A stretch of DNA of 64,000 nt from contig NZ_JAPEMT010000001.1 of NCBI RefSeq assembly GCF_026342435.1, forward strand, positions 3,151,133 to 3,215,132, given 5' to 3'. This document shows, one piece after another, positions 26,011-33,299 of the stretch (within the stretch, counting starts at the first letter, position 1; every line of letters starts with the position of its first letter). Under the pieces are notes generated by a model. It was not told the origin of the DNA, made no database searches, and saw only the letters and a program-made list of their open reading frames with translations. Position numbers and translations under genes: made by a program. The DNA is from Streptomyces sp. NBC_00237 (lineage in GTDB: Bacteria; Actinomycetota; Actinomycetes; Streptomycetales; Streptomycetaceae).

Positions 26011-26053
26011 GGCGGCGGGCGGCGTACCGCCGATCGGTGCGCCGCCCGCCGCC
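26011..26053 (+). terminator. 14-bp GC hairpin terminator after the amidohydrolase
   Basis: GGCGGCGGGCGGCG (26011-26024) is perfectly complementary to CGCCGCCCGCCGCC (26040-26053), with an inner ACCG/CGGT pairing in the loop. It starts two bases after the stop codon. No long U-run follows, as is usual in streptomycetes. Confidence 0.85.
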
Positions 26054-26119
26054 GGGCGGTTCTTCGCTCCGTCGGCACTGACCTGGTGATTTGAAGGATC
26101 GTCGCAGGTCGCGCAGGTG

Positions 26120-26150
26120 TTGACAGGAAGCGGCCACCGGCGGGTAGGTT
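26120..26150 (+). promoter_or_regulatory. Promoter in the amidohydrolase-ppm1 spacer
   Basis: A consensus TTGACA (26120-26125) is followed after 19 bases by TAGGTT (26145-26150), both good HrdB-type elements although the spacing is a little long. The transcript would begin near 26157, almost 400 bases before ppm1, and pass a T6 run at 26287-26300 and a strong hairpin at 26457-26484. The rest of this 530-base gap holds no convincing ORF. Confidence 0.5.
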
Positions 26151-26456
26151 CGGCCGGGTCCACCACGAGACGTCCGGCCGGAAATCCTCCACGCAGTCGT
26201 CGAACGCCGCTGGGTCATGGACGGGACGCCGCACCGGCGCCCCGCCCGGGAACCAGGTTCAGCGCCCGCGCCTCGGGGGCGAGGGAAGGTTTTTTCCGTC
26301 GGACGGTGCGACCCGGGTAGGGCCCCGGCGTTCAGTAGACAACGGCGAGGATGTCCGCAGCCGGCGGCCACCTGGTCGGCCCGAAGGACGCCGGGCCCCC
26401 ATCCGCAGCCCCCTCCCGCAGACGGGTGCGAAGACCGCCCCGCAGACCGACCCGGC

Positions 26457-26484
26457 CGAAGGGGCCGGACCCTCGGCCCCTTCG
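26457..26484. terminator. 11-bp hairpin upstream of ppm1
   Basis: CGAAGGGGCCG (26457-26467) pairs perfectly with CGGCCCCTTCG (26474-26484) around a six-base loop. It precedes a TATGGT box (26499-26504) that may be the proximal ppm1 -10 element. It could end a short upstream RNA or attenuate readthrough into ppm1. Confidence 0.55.
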
Positions 26485-26538
26485 CCGTGCCCGCTCGCTA
26501 TGGTGGGTCCTCTGTGTTCGGACATTAAAGGGGAAGCA

Positions 26539-27306
26539 GTGAACGACGGCGGTCAGAAGCGTTACGGCCCGCTCGGCAGTGCTTTGGTGATCATCCCGAC
26601 CTACAACGAGGCCGAGAACATCAAGCCGATCGTCGCGCGGGTCCGGGAGTCGGTTCCCGAAGCGCACGTCCTGGTCGCCGACGACAACAGCCCCGACGGC
26701 ACCGGAAAGATCGCCGACGAGATCGCGGCCGTCGATGATCAGGTGCACGTCATGCACCGCAAGGGCAAGGAGGGCCTCGGCGCGGCCTACATGGCCGGTT
26801 TCCGCTGGGGCATCGACAACGGCTACGGCGTCCTCGTCGAGATGGACGCCGACGGCTCGCACCAGCCCGAGGAACTGCCCCGGCTGCTGACCGCCCTCAA
26901 GGGCGCCGACCTGGTGCTCGGCTCGCGCTGGGTGCCGGGCGGGCGGATCGTCAACTGGCCCAAGTCCCGCGAGTTCATCTCCCGGGGCGGCAGCCTCTAC
27001 TCGCGGATGCTGCTGGGCGTGCCGCTGCGCGACGTCACCGGCGGCTACCGCGCCTTCCGCGCGGAGACCCTGGAGGGCCTGGGCCTCGACGAGGTCGCCT
27101 CGCAGGGCTACTGCTTCCAGGTCGACCTGGCGCGCCGCGCCGTCGAGTCCGGCTTCCACGTGGTCGAGGTGCCGATCACCTTCGTGGAGCGGGAGATCGG
27201 CGAGTCGAAGATGAGCAACGACATCCTCGTCGAGGCGCTGTGGCGGGTCACCGCCTGGGGCGTCGGCACGCGCGCCAACAAGCTGCTCGGCCGCAAGCCG
27301 CTGTGA
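26539..27306 (+). CDS. ppm1: Polyprenol monophosphomannose synthase Ppm1
   Basis: Transfers mannose from GDP-mannose to polyprenyl phosphate on the inner membrane face, supplying the donor for protein O-mannosylation; in S. coelicolor loss of this enzyme blocks phiC31 infection and alters antibiotic sensitivity. The 255-residue protein is a soluble GT2 glycosyltransferase: VIIPTYNEAENI, VADDNSPDGTG, the metal site EMDADGSHQPEE and the FVEREIGESKMS region are all present. There is no C-terminal membrane segment, so it is the separate DPM1-like form. The GTG start follows AGGGGAA. Confidence 0.93.
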   Translation: MNDGGQKRYGPLGSALVIIPTYNEAENIKPIVARVRESVPEAHVLVADDNSPDGTGKIADEIAAVDDQVHVMHRKGKEGLGAAYMAGFRWGIDNGYGVLVEMDADGSHQPEELPRLLTALKGADLVLGSRWVPGGRIVNWPKSREFISRGGSLYSRMLLGVPLRDVTGGYRAFRAETLEGLGLDEVASQGYCFQVDLARRAVESGFHVVEVPITFVEREIGESKMSNDILVEALWRVTAWGVGTRANKLLGRKPL

Positions 27307-27388
27307 GGCCCTGCCCGGGGGGCCGTCCTCCCCGGGCGCTCACGCGCTCTTTACGCCGTTCAGGCGGCCTGCCAGGCACACTGGAGGC

Positions 27389-28006
27389 ATGACGACCGGC
27401 ACTCCGCCCCCGACCGCTACGACGACCCCCCGCAAGCGCTCCCGCGCCCGCACCTTCGTGCCCCTTGGCATCGCCGCCTGGCTGGTGCTGGAGATCTGGC
27501 TGCTGACCCTCGTGGCCGGCGCGGCGGGCGGGCTCACCGTCTTCCTGCTGCTGGTCGGGGCCGTCGTGCTCGGCGGCGCCGTGATCAAGCGGGCGGGCCG
27601 CCGCGCGTTCCAGAACCTCAGCGAGACGATCCAGCGCCAGCAGCAGTCCGGCGGGGCGTACGACCCGGCGGCCGACGCGCAGGGCAAGAAGGGCTCAGGC
27701 AACGGCTTCGTGATGCTGGGCGGGCTGCTCCTGATCCTGCCCGGCCTGATCTCCGACGTGCTGGGCCTGCTGGTCCTGGTGCCGTCCGTGCGCAAGGCGC
27801 TCGGCCGGTTCGCGGAGAAGTCCCTCCAGAAGCGCATGGACGCCGTGCAGCAGCCCGGCAGCCTCGGCGACGTGTTCCAGCAGGCCCGGATGCACCGCCC
27901 CGACGGCAAGGTCGTCCAGGGCGAGGTCGTCCGCGACGACACGCCGTCGCGGCAGCCGTACCCGCCGCGCCGCGAGGACGGCCCCCGGACGCCGCTGACG
28001 CCCTGA
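27389..28006 (+). CDS. fxsA: FxsA-family membrane protein
   Basis: A 205-residue membrane protein. Two N-terminal hydrophobic helices (about 25-64, PLGIAAWLVLEIWLLTLVA then FLLLVGAVVLGGAVI) and a third near 105-130 (MLGGLLLILPGLISDVLGLLVLV) match the FxsA fold, whose E. coli founder relieves phage T7 exclusion by the F plasmid. The C-terminal 60 residues are polar and disordered. ATG 27389 follows CTGGAGGC. It lies 82 bases after ppm1 and probably shares its transcript. Confidence 0.88.
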   Translation: MTTGTPPPTATTTPRKRSRARTFVPLGIAAWLVLEIWLLTLVAGAAGGLTVFLLLVGAVVLGGAVIKRAGRRAFQNLSETIQRQQQSGGAYDPAADAQGKKGSGNGFVMLGGLLLILPGLISDVLGLLVLVPSVRKALGRFAEKSLQKRMDAVQQPGSLGDVFQQARMHRPDGKVVQGEVVRDDTPSRQPYPPRREDGPRTPLTP

Positions 28007-28011
28007 TCCAC

Positions 28012-28074
28012 GTATGTACGACGAGAGCCACGTACGCACGACAAGAGGTACGCGAGAGGTACGCACGACAAGAG
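28012..28074. repeat. Degenerate 16-bp direct repeats before the terminator
   Basis: GTACGCACGACAAGAG occurs exactly at 28032-28047 and 28059-28074, with a diverged copy (GTATGTACGACGAGAG) at 28012-28027. The last copy runs into the large inverted repeat that ends the fxsA and rbpA transcripts. Confidence 0.7.
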
Positions 28075-28121
28075 CCGAGGGGCTCCGCCACACAGTGTGT
28101 GGCGGAGCCCCTCGGCTCTTG
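28069..28121. terminator. 26-bp perfect inverted repeat, bidirectional terminator
   Basis: Bases 28069-28094 are exactly complementary to 28096-28121 around a single central G. The repeat stands between the convergent fxsA and rbpA genes and should form a very stable hairpin on both transcripts. Confidence 0.9.
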
Positions 28122-28160
28122 CGCTGTACTTCTCTCGTGCCCTCGACCCGCGTACGGGTG

Positions 28161-28535
28161 TCAGGCGGACTTGCGGCTGTCCCGCGGATGCACCGCGATG
28201 TTCATGGCGCCGGAACGCAGTACCGCGAGCCTTTCGGCCAGGACCTCTTCGAGTTCCTCGCGGGTGCGCCGCTCCATGAGCATGTCCCAGTGCGTTCGCG
28301 CGGGCTTGCCCTTCTTCTCCTCCGGCCCATCGCCGTCCACCAGGAGTGCCTGGGTCCCGCAGACCTTGCACTCCCACTCCGGCGGAATTTCCGCTTCCAC
28401 GGAGAAGGGCATCTCAAAGCGATGGCCCTTCTCACATGCGTACTCCACCGCCTGGCGCGGGGCCAGATCGATGCCGCGGTCCGTCTCGTAGCTCGTAACC
28501 ACGAGCCGCGTACCGCGGAGAGCTCGCTCACTCAT
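28161..28535 (-). CDS. rbpA: RNA polymerase-binding protein RbpA
   Basis: Binds the primary sigma factor and RNA polymerase and stabilises promoter complexes; in S. coelicolor it affects growth and basal rifampicin resistance. The 124-residue protein carries the zinc ligands Cys34, His38, Cys56 and Cys59 in YACEKGHRF and WECKVCG, the basic linker (KKGKPARTHWDMLMERR) and the C-terminal sigma-interacting helices (REELEEVLAERLAVLR). GGGAGG precedes the ATG at ideal spacing. A SigR-type promoter lies about 70 bases upstream. Confidence 0.97.
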   Translation of the reverse strand: MSERALRGTRLVVTSYETDRGIDLAPRQAVEYACEKGHRFEMPFSVEAEIPPEWECKVCGTQALLVDGDGPEEKKGKPARTHWDMLMERRTREELEEVLAERLAVLRSGAMNIAVHPRDSRKSA

Positions 28536-28600
28536 GAATCGTGCCTCCCGGGCTTGTCGCCCACAGGACAGGTAGGTGTCGCTGTCGTCGTCATCCGGTC

Positions 28601-28627
28601 AACGTCCGGTCGGCGGTAAAGATTCCC
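28601..28627 (-). promoter_or_regulatory. SigR-type promoter of rbpA (GGGAAT-N18-GTT)
   Basis: On the minus strand GGGAAT (28622-28627) and GTT (28601-28603) are separated by exactly 18 bases, which is the thiol-stress SigR consensus. rbpA is a known member of the SigR regulon in S. coelicolor, so sequence and prior knowledge agree. Confidence 0.9.
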
Positions 28628-28691
28628 GTTGCGGGTCAGTGCGTCGCCCGTCGTGCCGCCCCTTGTTGTACCCACCAGTGACCGCTTTGTC

Positions 28692-28709
28692 ACATCTGAC
28701 AGCAGATGT
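28692..28709. promoter_or_regulatory. 18-bp dyad ACATCTG-ACAG-CAGATGT
   Basis: A perfect 7-bp dyad with a four-base centre lies between rbpA and the MFS gene. It may be an operator upstream of rbpA or a weak terminator for the MFS transcript. No regulator is suggested by the sequence. Confidence 0.45.
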
Positions 28710-28795
28710 CACCCAGTCTTTTTCCTGCGAAGGTTCGCAGTAACGGTCCGCCTGGCAGGCCAAAGGCGTACACTACCGGCCTTTTACTTCAAGGT

Positions 28796-30148
28796 CTAAA
28801 TTCTTTCCGGAACGGGGTTCCCCGCCGCCTCGACGGCCTGCCTCACGGGTACCCGCGCGAGCAGGACGAACCCCACCACGAAGAACACCACCAGGGACAC
28901 GATCGCGTCCCGGTAACTGCCCGTGAGCTGGAAGGCCAGACCGAACACCAGCGGCCCCAGCCAGCTCATTCCCCGGTCGCTCATCTCGTACGCGGAGAAG
29001 TACTCGGCCTCCTTGCCGCGCGGCACCAGGTGCGAGAACAGCGACCGGGACAGGGCTTGACTGCCGCCGAGAACCAGACCGATCGCCGCCGCCAGGACGA
29101 AGAACCAGACGGGCGCGCCGGCCGGGAGGAAGTACCCCACGCCGATCGTCGCCGTCCACGCGACGAGCGAACCGAGAATGGTCCGCTTGGCTCCGTAGCG
29201 CTGGGCCAGACGCCCCATCCCCAGCGCGCCGAGGACCGCGAGCACCTGCACCAGCAGGATGGCCGTGATGAGCGTCGTCTGGTCGAGTCCCAGCTCCTCG
29301 GAGCCGTAGACGGACGCCTGCGAGATCACCGTCTGGACGCCGTCGTTGTAGACCAGATAGGCCAGCAGGAACGACAGCGTCAGCGGATGGCGGCGCATGT
29401 CCTTCAGCGTGGCGATCAGCTGGCGCCAGCCCTGGCCCATGGTGAGCCGGGTCCCGTCGGTGGCCACCCTGCGGTCCCGCAGCCGCCGCAGCGGCACCAG
29501 CGCGAACGCGCCCCACCAGACACCTGCGGAGGCGAGACAGATCCGCACCGCCGTCGTCTCGTCCACGCCGAAACTGTCGTGCGCGGTGTACAGCACCAGG
29601 TTCAGTACGAGGACCAGAGCACCGGAGGTGTACCCGAAGGCCCACCCCCGTGAGGAGACGTGGTCGCGCTCGTGTGGTTCGGCGATCTGCGGCAGATAGG
29701 CGTTGTACAGCGACATCGACACGGACAGCGCGGCGTTGGCCACGATCAGCAGGAGTGCGCCCAGCAGATAGCGGTCGCCGTCCAGGAAGAACATCCCCGT
29801 CGTCGCGGCCGCCCCCAGATAGGCGGAGGCCGCCAGCAGAGGCTTCTTGCGGCCCGTGCGGTCGGCGATCGCACCGACGAAGGGCATCACCAGGACCGCG
29901 AGGATCACCGAGGCGGACACCGCGTAGGCGAACAGGGAACCCGCCCGCACCGGGACGCCCAGGGGGTGCACGTATCCCCCGGCGTCCGCCGCCGCCTTGG
30001 CGACCGTCGTCAGGTACGGGCCGAGGAAAACGGCGATCACGCTCGTCGAGTAGACCGAGCAGGCGAAGTCGTAGAAGTACCAGCCCCGTTGCTCGCGTCT
30101 GCGCTCCGCGTCCGGACCGGTCGGTTGCCGCGTCGTTCCCGTCCCCAC
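28796..30148 (-). CDS. MFS transporter of the UMF1/Atg22-like family
   Basis: A 450-residue transporter with about twelve hydrophobic helices. The start RGWYFYDFACSVYSTSVIAVFLGPYL and the loop PFVGAIADRTGRKKPLL are typical of the UMF1 family, related to yeast Atg22 vacuolar amino acid effluxers. Substrates in bacteria are not established. The start is GTG 30148 in GACAGCACGTGG, with a weak ribosome-binding site. It is last in a minus-strand run with the phosphodiesterase and the YczE-like gene, 55 bases apart. Confidence 0.88.
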   Translation of the reverse strand: MGTGTTRQPTGPDAERRREQRGWYFYDFACSVYSTSVIAVFLGPYLTTVAKAAADAGGYVHPLGVPVRAGSLFAYAVSASVILAVLVMPFVGAIADRTGRKKPLLAASAYLGAAATTGMFFLDGDRYLLGALLLIVANAALSVSMSLYNAYLPQIAEPHERDHVSSRGWAFGYTSGALVLVLNLVLYTAHDSFGVDETTAVRICLASAGVWWGAFALVPLRRLRDRRVATDGTRLTMGQGWRQLIATLKDMRRHPLTLSFLLAYLVYNDGVQTVISQASVYGSEELGLDQTTLITAILLVQVLAVLGALGMGRLAQRYGAKRTILGSLVAWTATIGVGYFLPAGAPVWFFVLAAAIGLVLGGSQALSRSLFSHLVPRGKEAEYFSAYEMSDRGMSWLGPLVFGLAFQLTGSYRDAIVSLVVFFVVGFVLLARVPVRQAVEAAGNPVPERI

Positions 30149-30203
30149 GTGCTGTCCCCGTTCTGACCCCGTGCCGACGCGCGTACGGGCACGAGGGGGC
30201 GGG

Positions 30204-30974
30204 TCAGGCCCAGGCCCCCCGCCCGGTCAGCACCGACCGCAGCGTAGCGATCCGGTCCGTCATGATGCCATCCACGCCGAGATCCACAAGGGCTTCCATC
30301 CGCGCGGGATCGTTGATCGTCCACACGTGCACCTGAAGCCCCAGGGAGTGCGCCGTCGCCACGAAGCGGCGGTCCACCACCCGTACGCCGTTCTGCGCCT
30401 CGGGCACCTGTGCGCACACCGCACCGAGCCGCAGGGGCGCCGGGACGCCCAGCGAGCGCAGGCGCAGCGCCAGTACTCCCCGGACGCCGTACGACGTCGC
30501 CAGGCGGGGGCCCGCGAGGAGCTGGGCGCGGGCGACGCGGCGCTCGCTGAAGGAGCCGACGCAGATCCGGTCCCAGGAGTTCGTACGGCGCACCAGGTCG
30601 ACCAGGGGCAGCAGGGCGGGCTCCGCCTTGATGTCGACGTTCCAGCGGGCGTCGGGGAACTCTTCGAGGAGGTCCTCGAAGAGGGGCAGCGGCTCGGTGC
30701 CCGCGACCCGTGCCTCCCGCACGCGGCTCCAGGGCAGCTCCGCGATCGTGCCCCGGGCGTCGGTGACGCGGTCCAGGGTCGGGTCGTGGAAGGCCACCAG
30801 GCGCCCGTCGGCGGTCGCGTGGACGTCCGTCTCGAAGTACCGGTAGCCCTCCTTGGCGGCCCGGCGGAAGGCCGTGGCGGTGTTCTCCAGGCCGTCGGCG
30901 GCGCCGCCCCGGTGGGCGAACGGGATGATCGGCCCGGGATGGCCGAGGTAGCTGTGCCGGAATGCGTCGTTCAC
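30204..30974 (-). CDS. Glycerophosphodiester phosphodiesterase
   Basis: Hydrolyses deacylated phospholipid head groups to sn-glycerol 3-phosphate and an alcohol. The 256-residue TIM-barrel has the GDPD signature FAHRGGAADGLENT (His21, Glu30), FETDVHATADGRLVAFHD (Glu48, Asp50, catalytic His63) and the metal-binding VDIKAE. There is no signal peptide, so it is cytoplasmic. The GTG start overlaps the stop of the YczE-like gene by three bases. The glycerol 3-phosphate it yields links loosely to glpF-glpK elsewhere in the window. Confidence 0.93.
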   Translation of the reverse strand: MNDAFRHSYLGHPGPIIPFAHRGGAADGLENTATAFRRAAKEGYRYFETDVHATADGRLVAFHDPTLDRVTDARGTIAELPWSRVREARVAGTEPLPLFEDLLEEFPDARWNVDIKAEPALLPLVDLVRRTNSWDRICVGSFSERRVARAQLLAGPRLATSYGVRGVLALRLRSLGVPAPLRLGAVCAQVPEAQNGVRVVDRRFVATAHSLGLQVHVWTINDPARMEALVDLGVDGIMTDRIATLRSVLTGRGAWA

Positions 30975-31633
30975 CCGGGCAGTATCGCGCGGTCCCGCCG
31001 CGCGTCGGCGACCGGCTCATCCGGCTTCTGCTCCGGCACGGCGAACAGGCGCAGGAAGAACTGTGCGAGGGGGCCGATCGCGAGGGCGTACACGACGGTG
31101 CCCGCCCCGATGGTGCCGCCGAGCAGGAATCCCGTGACGACGACCGCGATCTCGATCGCCGTACGGACCAGCCGGATCGACCCTCCGGTCACCTTGTGCA
31201 GGCCCGTCATGAGGCCGTCGCGGGGACCGGGGCCGAAGCGGGCGGCGATGTACAGGCCCGTGGCGACGCCGTTGAGGACGATGCCGCCGAGCATCACCGC
31301 GATGCGCCCGGTCAGGGAGTGCACCTCCGGCACCAGCGCCAGGGTGCCGTCCATGGCGATGCCGATGACCACCACGTTGGAGACCGTGCCGAGCCCCGGG
31401 CGCTGCCGGATCGGTATCCACAGCAGGAGCACCGCCGCCCCGACGATGATCGAGACCACCCCGATGGTGAGACCGGTGCGCTCCGCGAGGCCCTGGTGCA
31501 GCACGCCCCAGGGCTCCAGGCCGAGGCCCCCGCGCACCAGCACCGCCGAACTCGCTCCGTACAGCGCCAGCCCCACGTACAGCTGCGCCAGCCGCCGGAA
31601 GAGTTGGGTGGTTGACCGCGATGACCCGGACAT
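30971..31633 (-). CDS. YczE/YitT-type membrane protein
   Basis: A 220-residue membrane protein with five to six hydrophobic helices (LAQLYVGLALYGASSAVLV, TIGVVSIIVGAAVLLLWIPI, RIAVMLGGIVLNGVATGLYI, AIEIAVVVTGFLLGG, VVYALAIGPLAQFFL). It belongs to the YczE/YyaS/YitT superfamily. Genes of this type are typically divergent from a MocR regulator of the YczR group, exactly as here. Transport is assumed but the substrate is unknown. ATG 31633 follows AAGGGGCG. Confidence 0.88.
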   Translation of the reverse strand: MSGSSRSTTQLFRRLAQLYVGLALYGASSAVLVRGGLGLEPWGVLHQGLAERTGLTIGVVSIIVGAAVLLLWIPIRQRPGLGTVSNVVVIGIAMDGTLALVPEVHSLTGRIAVMLGGIVLNGVATGLYIAARFGPGPRDGLMTGLHKVTGGSIRLVRTAIEIAVVVTGFLLGGTIGAGTVVYALAIGPLAQFFLRLFAVPEQKPDEPVADARRDRAILPG

Positions 31634-31655
31634 GGAGCGCCCCTTGGGTAGTGGT

Positions 31656-31730
31656 GGTGGACCGATGCATGACACTCTGTGGCCCGTAAGGACGAGCCAT
31701 CCATGGCCAATCCGGGGAAGGTGGACTGAT
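31656..31730. promoter_or_regulatory. Paired GGTGGACYGAT repeats in the yczE-mocR control region
   Basis: GGTGGACCGAT (31656-31666) and GGTGGACTGAT (31720-31730) are 11-base direct repeats with one mismatch, their starts 64 bases apart, flanking the 100-base divergent region. MocR-type regulators generally bind direct repeats between themselves and the divergent target, so these are good candidate sites. Confidence 0.5.
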
Positions 31731-31733
31731 TTC

Positions 31734-33230
31734 ATGGCGCAGTGGACTTCGGCAGTGGGGGCGGCCCAGCTCGCCCGCCAGCTCAACTCCCAGTCCCGCC
31801 CGACCGGCCCCGGCGTCCGCAAGCCGCCCGCCTACCGGGCGCTCGCCGACGGCGTGCGGCTGCTGGTCCTGGAGGGCCGGGTGCCGGTCGCCGCCCGGCT
31901 GCCTGCCGAACGCGAACTCGCGGTGGCCCTCGCGGTGAGCCGTACGACCGTCGCCGCCGCGTACGAGGCGCTGCGCGCCGAGGGCTTCCTGGAGTCCCGC
32001 AGGGGCGCGGGCAGCTGGACGGCTGTCCCGGCGGGCAATCCGCTGCCGGCGCGCGGCCTCGAACCCCTGCCGCCCGAGTCCCTCGGCTCCGTCATCGACC
32101 TCGGCACGGCGGCGCTCCCCGCCCCCGAGCCGTGGCTCACCCGCGCGGTGCAGGGCGCGCTGGAGGAACTCCCGCCGTACGCGCACACGCACGGCGACTA
32201 CCCGGCCGGGCTGCCCGCACTGCGGCAGATGCTCGCCGACCGGTACACCGCGCGCGGCATCCCCACCATGCCCGAGCAGATCATGGTCACCACCGGTGCG
32301 ATGGGCGCCATGGACGCCATCTGCCACCTGTTCGCCGGGCGCGGCGAGCGCATCGCCGTCGAGTCGCCCTCGTACGCCAACATCCTTCAGCTGATGCGCG
32401 AGGCGGGCGCCCGTCTGGTGCCCGTCGCCATGGCGGAGGGGCTCACCGGATGGGACCTCCCGCGCTGGCGCCAGGTGCTGCGCGACGCGGCGCCCCGGCT
32501 GGCGTACGTCGTCGCCGACTTCCACAACCCCACGGGCGCCCTCGCCGACGAGGACCAGCGCCGCGCCCTGGTGGAGGCGGCCCGTTCGGCGGGCACCGTC
32601 CTGGTCGCCGACGAGACCATGTCCGAGCTCCACCTCGACGACGAGTACGCGATGCCACGCCCGGTGTGCTCCTTCGACCCGGCGGGCTCCACCGTGATCA
32701 CCGTCGGCTCCGCCAGCAAGGCGTTCTGGGCGGGCATGCGCATCGGCTGGGTGCGGGCCGCCCCCGAGGTGATCCGCAGCCTGGTGGCGGCACGCGCGTA
32801 CGCCGACCTCGGCACCCCGGTCCTGGAGCAGCTCGCCATCAACTGGCTGATGAGCACCGGCGGCTGGGAGCAGGCCGTCTCGGTGCGCCGCGCCCAGGCC
32901 AGGGAGAACCGGGACGCCCTGGTGGCCGCCGTGCGCCGGGAGCTGCCGGACTGGGAGTTCCACGTGCCGGACGGCGGGCTCACGCTGTGGGTGCGCACGG
33001 GCGGGCTGTCCGGGTCGCGGATCGCGGCGGTGGGGGAGCGGGTCGGTGTACGGGTGCCGTCGGGGCCCCGGTTCGGCGTCGACGGGGCCTTCGAGGGGTA
33101 CGTGCGGCTGCCCTTCACCGTGGGCGGCCCGGTGGCGGAGGAGGCCGCCGCGCGCCTCGCCGCCGCCGCGCGGCTGGTGGAGTCGGGGGCGAGCTCGGGC
33201 ACGGAGACGCCGCGCACCTCGGTGGCGTAA
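31734..33230 (+). CDS. MocR-family regulator (GntR HTH fused to PLP aminotransferase domain), YczR type
   Basis: A 498-residue fusion. The N-terminal GntR-type winged helix (about 28-100) contains RLPAERELAVALAVSRTTVAAAYEALRAEGFLE. The rest is a fold-type I aminotransferase-like domain with PLP-lysine about residue 329 in SASKAFWAGMRIGWVR and the aspartate in VADFHNPTGA. These proteins sense PLP or an amino compound bound to it rather than act as enzymes. The ATG at 31734 begins the conserved region; the frame extends upstream. It is divergent from the yczE-like gene, its expected target. Confidence 0.92.
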   Translation: MAQWTSAVGAAQLARQLNSQSRPTGPGVRKPPAYRALADGVRLLVLEGRVPVAARLPAERELAVALAVSRTTVAAAYEALRAEGFLESRRGAGSWTAVPAGNPLPARGLEPLPPESLGSVIDLGTAALPAPEPWLTRAVQGALEELPPYAHTHGDYPAGLPALRQMLADRYTARGIPTMPEQIMVTTGAMGAMDAICHLFAGRGERIAVESPSYANILQLMREAGARLVPVAMAEGLTGWDLPRWRQVLRDAAPRLAYVVADFHNPTGALADEDQRRALVEAARSAGTVLVADETMSELHLDDEYAMPRPVCSFDPAGSTVITVGSASKAFWAGMRIGWVRAAPEVIRSLVAARAYADLGTPVLEQLAINWLMSTGGWEQAVSVRRAQARENRDALVAAVRRELPDWEFHVPDGGLTLWVRTGGLSGSRIAAVGERVGVRVPSGPRFGVDGAFEGYVRLPFTVGGPVAEEAAARLAAAARLVESGASSGTETPRTSVA

Positions 33231-33240
33231 CCCCTCCCGC

Positions 33241-33294
33241 GTACGACAGTGCCCCCGCGCACCTCGGAAGAGGTGCGCGGGGGCACTGTCGTAC
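33241..33294. terminator. 25-bp perfect inverted repeat with GGAA loop
   Basis: Bases 33241-33265 and 33270-33294 are exactly complementary around a GGAA tetraloop. The element lies between the convergent MocR and sffA genes and should terminate both. Confidence 0.92.
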
Positions 33295-33299
33295 GGCTG

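Noticed and set aside
26217..26542. Small Arg/Pro-rich ORFs in the amidohydrolase-ppm1 gap
   Set aside because: They have no ribosome-binding sites, random composition and overlap a hairpin; a non-coding role is more likely.
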